Shown here: positions 57,961 through 64,000 of the stretch, one piece after another
Layout of the letters: each line of letters opens with the position of its first letter
Numbering within the stretch: position 1 is the first letter of the stretch
NCBI GenBank assembly: GCA_951804985.1
Contig: OX638130.1
Span: 103,614,040 to 103,678,039, forward strand
Length of the DNA stretch: 64,000 nt
From: Dryomyza anilis
Lineage: Eukaryota; Arthropoda; Insecta; Diptera; Dryomyzidae
Direction: 5' to 3'
Translations under genes and position numbers: made by a program
The notes under the pieces: model-generated
Databases searched by the model: none
Seen by the model: the letters and a program-made list of their open reading frames with translations, nothing else
Told to the model about the DNA's origin: nothing

Positions 57961-58515
57961 GCAGTTGGTTCAATTAGTTGGCATCACTATTTCTCGTTTC
58001 GGTCAGTTGCTTGGGCTGCTTGGATTTTTATTTTGTACCTTCTCACTTACGCAGTCGTCCGTTTCAAAAACAAAAAAAACGAAGTTGGTTCAATCGTTTG
58101 GTACAATTAGTTGGCATCACTATTTCTCGTAGCCGCGGTAGCTCAGTGGTTAGTGCGTTGGACTGCGAGCCGAAAGATCCCTGGTTCAAGACTGGATGAG
58201 GCTAACAACATCTTTTCATAGAAAAATTTTTCTATACCGCGCTACATCTCGGCAGTAAATGGCAAATCTACAATAGTAAAACATTGCCTATAAAAAGCTC
58301 TCACCCTCCGTTCGGATTCGGCAATAAACTGTAGGTCCCACTACTTTGAGTACAAATATAACACGCACAGCTCAAAATGGTGAGAGATCTCGGCTTAAGT
58401 TCTTATGGGACTATAGCGCCAAACTATGATGATGATTTCCCGTTTCGGTCAGTTGCTTGGGCTGCTTGGATTTTTATTATATACCTTCTCACTTTCGCAG
58501 TCGTCCGTCGTGTGC
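57961..58515. repeat. Direct duplication, second copy split by a SINE
   Basis: Copy one (57961-58065) runs GTTGGTTCAATTAGTTGGCA through TTTCTCGTTTCGGTCAGTTG to CGCAGTCGTCCGTT. Copy two begins at 58084 and breaks at TATTTCTCGT (58130). After the SINE it resumes at TTTCGGTCAGTTGCTTGGGC and ends CGCAGTCGTCCGTCG (58511). The duplication predates the SINE. Confidence 0.88.
58131..58434 (+). mobile_element. tRNA-derived SINE, copy 2
   Basis: AGCCGCGGTAGCTCAGTGG (A box) and GGTTCAAGACT (B box) head a body homologous to 34052-34358, including CTATACCGCGCTAC, CAATAAACTGTAGGTCCCAC, AACACGCACAGCTCAAAATG and GCGCCAAACTATGATGATGA as tail. The target duplication is ATTTC(T/C)CGT at 58122-58130 and 58435-58443. 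The empty site is present in the neighbouring duplicate at about 57990. Confidence 0.93.
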
Positions 58516-58810
58516 TATCGTAATACGAATATGAAATAATTAAAATAGAAGCAAAAAATAAAACAATAATACAGAATCTGTAGAGAGCAAATTTTCAATA
58601 CATTGTGTAGTCAATTTATGTCAAATAAAAACAAATGTTTATATAAACTAACAAAATGTAGTAGACCTACATTTTTCATAACAGAGACATTAATCGTATA
58701 CAATTGACTACAATATTTTTTTTTTTGGAGAAAGGATGCTGTAAATTTAAGTTAAATTTTGGTTAAATAAAATAAAAACTAAAACTAGCTCTAACAACTT
58801 TTACTCAATA

Positions 58811-59464
58811 TTGCACAGAAAAAAAATATATGTGTAAATATAGCAAAATATGTATTAATATAATTAATTTTTAATTGTTTCAACGCCGATACGATATTTA
58901 ATTGTATTGATTCAATATTTAATTATATTCAAAAATTAAACTATGAAAATTTTTATTTTTTATTATTTTTTCATATATTGTTATTTATATTTTTCATTTC
59001 ACATTTATTTTCATTATTTATTACTTTTTTTGTTCGAAATTTGAAGTACGTTCCCCTACGCCAACCTGTAAAGCTATATATAATGTTAAACACAAATAAT
59101 AAATAATTAGATCAAAATCATGATATACGTACGATGTACGGAAAAACGACCTGACGAACCAAACAGACAAGCACACGTTACGATGAACCAATGTAAAATA
59201 AGATCGGTACAACAGTACCTGTAATACTGTGTAGTGAATTTAAAACTGTGTGTGACTGTAAAACTGTGTAATGCCGCTAAAACTGTCGATTGTTGTGTAT
59301 GCTATATATGCATATATTTTAGTATATACACCAACCCAGAAAGGATTTAATTTATACTATTAAATAATTCGTACATGCTATTAATTATGTTAATAGAATT
59401 AATTATTTTGTATCAATTAATCTCAGTTACTGTATTTACGTTCAATATATTTTTTGTCTGTGCA
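58811..59464. mobile_element. 654-bp TIR element, TTGCACAGAAAAAAA family
   Basis: TTGCACAGAAAAAAAATATA at the left is mirrored by TATATTTTTTGTCTGTGCAA at the right. The first 100 bases inside resemble 15810-15910 (ATTAATTTTTAATTG, GCCGAT). Non-coding. Confidence 0.75.
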
Positions 59465-60997
59465 AATACTTATTTAATTAGCTCCCCTTATTTATATTTT
59501 TTAGTGACTTATCTGTCGTTTCATTAGTGCCACAATTTATGAGCGCTAAATGTAACTCATTAACCTTAAGCGATTTTTAGTTAAAAAAAATCAGTTTTAA
59601 GTGAGTTAGTTGCCTTGGCCGCAGGAACAGCACAAAGTAACACAGTGCACAATCGATATTTCAGTTTGGTGGCCTTTTCTTTCTACATACAAACTACTCT
59701 GATTGATATTAATATTGTGTGTTTTTGAATTAGTTATCTGAACGCCCCCAATTTTTATTTGTTGTTTTTTTTTTATTTGTTTTTATTGCAATTGGAAAGT
59801 TTTGAAACACTTGAAATTGCAAGATAAGTGCACGCGCTCTTGATTTTGTTTATTGGCGATGTTTGTTTTATAGTTTGGTTCCCTTATTTATACAGCTTGC
59901 AGTTTAATTTGTTTTTATTCAGTCTGTCTATTCATAAGAATTTCATGTGATGGGGCGGAGGAGACTTTCAATCAGTAGGGTTTCTTTTAATTTTGTTTTT
60001 TTCTCGAAAGTGTTTTTGATAAGAAACCAAATTGTTTGCCGGCAATTGGAATTCATCTGTAAAATGTAGAAATTATTACTATTTAATAGATAATTGTTAT
60101 AGGTACCTTCGCTATGTGTTTTTGAATAGTTGATCTATTTTTTATCATTTAAGTGCTATATTTTTAAAGTATGAACTGCAGTTTCATAAATAAATTTTAA
60201 TAATTTAAATTTCATATACCGACTTGTTTAAACTTCCAATAGAATTCGTAGTTAAATATCAATTTAATCCAATTTGTTTGTTTTTGGTTTTTTGCTATTA
60301 CAAAAATATTTTTTAATATTAACTTCACGTTTTCAATAGAAGAATTCATACCATTCAAGTTCTGTGACACGAATTCAATTCGATTTTATTTTTTAAATAT
60401 TTGAATTTCAATCGAAAGCGTATTTTAGAATATTCACGATTATTTTAATCATAAATCATAAATTTTGAATTTAAAACAAATTTATTAAAATTGTTATTTT
60501 TTGAACTTAATAAACTGTGGCCCCCCATAAAATGATTATATTAATCCGTTAAATGTATTCCCACACGTAACTATATTTTATGTACTACTGTAAATGTGTA
60601 CAAATATTTAAGGTATACTTTCAGGTGCGTAACTAATTTTGGTGCTTACGTTGTAATTAATTAGTCAGTGTTTTTTTTTCAGCTTATTGCTCAATTTCCA
60701 GTCTGATTCATGCATATCTATGTATCGACTTATTTTTGTTTTTTTTTGTTTTATTTGTATATTATCGAGACATTACAGTGGAATAAAATAGAGTTTTTGG
60801 AAATTTTAAATTACAAAATTCAAATAAAAAAATATGGATACAATTTTCGGACCTCTGTCGGACCCTTTTTAGAATTGAAAAATTAAAGAACTTTACAATA
60901 GTACAGTCTAAATCAAATTATACACACAGAAAACATATTTGTTACGGCAACCAATTAAATGTTCCTACCAAATGATAATGCAGTTGCAAAAACCTCT

Positions 60998-61835
60998 TAC
61001 ACGGTGGAAAAAAAGTTCTAAAATCCAGAAGGAATCAAGAAATATACAGAGTAATATACAGCTAATCCAAAAAATCCTTAATTTCAAGACAAGGATTTAC
61101 TTAGTTGGCAGAAAAGTAACTAAGTAGAATTATTCTTGAATTCAGTTATTAATTTCTTAGGTATCAATAATTTTGTTGTTGTTTTCGTCCCAAAACAACA
61201 ACTGTACGTTTTCGTATAGTTGTGTTTTTTCGATCTTGCTTTGTCTGAAGCTAACATAAAAAATACATTTCAGATAATTTATTGTTTATTTAGAATTATA
61301 TTACCTACAAGTATGTATTTTTGTATATCAAATTTCTTCTTTGACTTGTTTATTTTATTTGTATTATTATATAATTTAATTTAATTTATGTATATTGTTT
61401 TGAAAACGTTTACTTACCTTATACACTTTCTCCTCTTCTGCGGCCTCTACTTTTGGTTATTTATATACCTTCCGCACGTTATCCATAAGCATTGTATAGT
61501 GTATTTGGATAACAATGGAATGAAATCAACTTGGTATTTATGCGAAATTGAATCCTAATTTATGTTTACGAACTGAAATCAAACCAATATTCGTAGGAAA
61601 ATTCGTTTTTTTTTTTTTATATCTTTAACGTTCATACATACACAGACGGTTGCTTGGCTGGCTCTGATTTGTTGTTCTATTCGTGAAAACACACATGCAA
61701 ACATTGTATATCATGCAGTTTTTTGATACCTAAGAAAAAAACATCTGCAATCTAGACAAATTGTACTTAGTTACTTTTCTGACACCTAAGAACAAAATGT
61801 CTTAATATCTAGAAGAATTTGGCTTAAAATAATGA
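60998..61835 (-). mobile_element. Foldback-like element B, inverted partner of 53744-54735
   Basis: Inverted homologue of element A over nearly its whole length: TTCTAAAATCCAGAAGGAAT, ACTTACCTTATACACTTTCT, CCATAAGCATTGTATAGTGT and AACTTGGTATTTATGCG all mirror A. Subterminal GTTACTTTTCTGACACCTAAG repeats are at both ends. Confidence 0.78.
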
Positions 61836-62089
61836 GTACGTAGCAAGAATTAGGAGACCGAAATTCACCATAAATCATAGATTTCATTCCAGTTTAAAAT
61901 CCTCTTAAAACAGTGTTATAAGAGTTAGCAAGATTCTGGCAACGTAACTGATGATATACATGAGGTTGCCGGTTGTCAATTATTTTGTTGATACAACAAC
62001 GAAATCAATTGTCGTAACAAATGTATGAATGTCAATTTTGGCAGAATGAAAAATTCAATCATGAGGTTACTGCAACCGAGTGTGCGAAT

Positions 62090-62325
62090 GGAAAATTCTG
62101 AATTTCAATTGATGTCTTTTTATTTTCAAATGGAATTGCTGTATTTCAATTGATGTCTTCTGTTTTTCAAATGGAATTTCTTAATTTTTAATTTCAAATG
62201 GAATTTCTGAATTTCTATTGATGACTTTTGAATTTCAAATAGAATTTCTGAATTTCAATTGATATCTTTTGAATTTCAAATGGAATTTCTGAATTTCAAT
62301 TGTTCTTTTCTGAATTACATTTGTA
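62090..62325. repeat. Tandem repeat of about 47 bp, GAATTTCAATTGATGTCTT
   Basis: About five units of TTTCAAATGGAATTTCTGAA plus TTTCAATTGATGTCTTTTGA with small changes. Non-coding, AT-rich. Confidence 0.88.
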
Positions 62326-64000
62326 AATGGTGTAGTTTTCGGGATATTTCAATCTTAACTCGTTAATTTTTTATACATTTTAGAGATAATTGCCATCGGA
62401 ATTGTAGACCCTTTTCCGACACTGTTTCGACTACCAATAATTACAGAATTTTACAATAGTTAAATTCCAAAGTTTATTAAAAAAAAAAATGAATGAAAAT
62501 GTTCAAATAGGTGTTATGAAAAAATTATTTTTTTCTTAAGTACTATAATAATTTTTTTTATTTCAAAAAAGAGTCTGAAAAGGGTCAGAAATAACTAATT
62601 AAAATTTACTAAAAACATTATGTGATATTAAAAAACTGAATATTAGCACCTTCGAATAATATTGAAATAATGTATGGAATACCCATAGAAAATTCGTGTT
62701 TAGTTTTTATTATTGTGTTCTATTAAATAATACAGATTCTACATAGTATAAAACGTTTCCATTTCAGAAAAAAGATTTCAAAAATTTAAATAATTCAAAT
62801 TATTTATAATTATTTTGTTAGTATCGCTCACTCTGAATGCAACACTGCCTACAGTTGATTAGTCAGTTACCTGCTTTTGGAAACCATTTAATATCAACTC
62901 AAAAATGACTAAAGAAAAACAATAAAAAAAAACGAATATTGCACCAGCAGCGATTTGCTGCTACAAGCGACATCTTTCACATGTACCGTGTATCTTTTTG
63001 ATTTGGGTTTTGTTTTATATTTGCCCGATTTGCTTGTTTTATACCAGCGTTCGTGTCTAAACAAAATTCACATTATAATTATTATTATTTCTACCTGCGG
63101 TTTATTGCTGACAAATCATTATTTAAATTAAGACACGCGTGTGTGTGTGCATTTTATACTAAAATCAAACAATTTTTTGAAATGACAATATAAAATAATA
63201 AAATAAAAGAAGCCGCTTCACAGAACTTGTCCGATGATGTCAATTTTGCTTATGGTATTTTATTTTTCTCGCACTATCTTTTGTTTTGGTATTATATAAT
63301 GTTTTTATTTTTATTATATTTAATATATTATGGTGTACATTAGTGTTCTGACGCGCGTCTATTTCTCATTTTATTTTAAAATTTATATTAAATTCGTAAT
63401 ATTTTTTCTACACGCTGCAAAAAAAAGGGCTCTCCCAAACATAAGGCAGGCATTAAAATGTATGCTTGGAATTGTATGTAAACAATATATAATTGACTGA
63501 TAAATCATGTTGTATTGAGGTTGTATTGAGACTTGAACAGTGTTGTAATGAGCTCTGACTTACATTATAATATCACGGAAACATTTTAATGTTGCCCCTT
63601 AAAATGGTGTATGTTCTAATGGAAACATAATAATTACTACATCCAAACAAAATAAATATTTGAACCGAAACATAAATATGTTCAAAATAAAACATGATTT
63701 TGAACGATCTGAATATAAATATGTTTCCAGTGAAACATATCAGTTGTTTCAATTCAAAAAGTAGTATGTTTGCATAGAAACATATTTAGATATTTTTGGA
63801 AAGAAATCCTGAAAATAAAATAAAAATAAAATGTTGTTATTTTTATTTATTTTTATTAAAAATCTTTAAACATGCATAGTGGTAAATTATAATAATAGAA
63901 ATCATTTTTAAATGCATAAATAAATAATTGGTTTAAAACTGCAAGTACAAGTGACAGCATCAATGAATGCACAATTGCACCAGCAGACGCTAAACCAGAC

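Larger units (their letters stand above)
59465..64000. other. Gene-free right end of the window
   Basis: AT-rich DNA with the inverted element B (60998-61835), a tandem repeat (62090-62325) and a fragment related to the 17926-18745 element (61940-62085). 60361-60425 shares AATTCAATTCGA, TTTGAATTT and ATCGAAAG words with 43190-43240 and 51170-51220, a dispersed decayed repeat. 63590-63790 repeats AAACATAAATATGTT-like words. No gene supported. Confidence 0.55.

Noticed and set aside
53744..61835. LTR retrotransposon with 0.85-1 kb LTRs
   Set aside because: The two copies are inverted, not direct, and no gag-pol sequence lies between them.
62090..62325. CRISPR-like array
   Set aside because: It is a contiguous eukaryotic tandem repeat without spacers; nothing prokaryotic is present in the window.

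Overview
The window is nuclear DNA of a higher fly (Diptera; probably a schizophoran such as a blowfly, house fly or relative). It is strongly AT-rich and its genes are split by GT-AG introns. The proteins read most like Drosophila ones: a ZAD zinc-finger protein, Sds3, penguin, dodo and a degenerate sperm-type leucyl aminopeptidase. The neighbouring penguin and dodo genes repeat a pairing known from the flightless-I region of Drosophila melanogaster. The species cannot be fixed from the sequence alone.

Eight protein-coding genes can be built exon by exon, with every splice phase closing. From left to right: a ZAD/C2H2 zinc-finger gene (minus, 3' end cut by the window start); Sds3 (plus), a subunit of the Sin3 deacetylase complex; an RNF141-like RING E3 ligase (minus); a mitochondrial fission process protein 1 homologue (plus); an M17 leucyl aminopeptidase homologue lacking most catalytic residues (plus); glutathione synthetase (minus, 11.6 kb, with two alternative third exons); penguin/PUM3 (plus); and dodo/Pin1 (minus). 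Pairs are divergent (zinc finger/Sds3, RNF141/MTFP1, Gss/penguin) or convergent (Sds3/RNF141, LAP/Gss, penguin/dodo). They are unrelated housekeeping or testis-type functions, with no operon-like logic.

The rest is repeat-rich. Introns and spacers hold TIR elements and MITEs, foldback elements, a tandem array made of a LINE 3' end, a roughly 170-bp degenerate tandem repeat, a DINE-1/mini-me-like element, short mariner-like derivatives that keep the first codons of a transposase, and two copies of a tRNA-derived SINE with clear target-site duplications. From about 46.4 kb to the right end (17.6 kb) no gene can be supported. Two stretches there look like first exons of fly genes whose bodies lie elsewhere.

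The points most worth following are the SINE family, the foldback element built of inverted minisatellite arms inside a glutathione synthetase intron, the alternative exons of that enzyme, the LINE-tail tandem array, and the catalytically degenerate aminopeptidase. All homology statements come from reading the translations, not from database searches.
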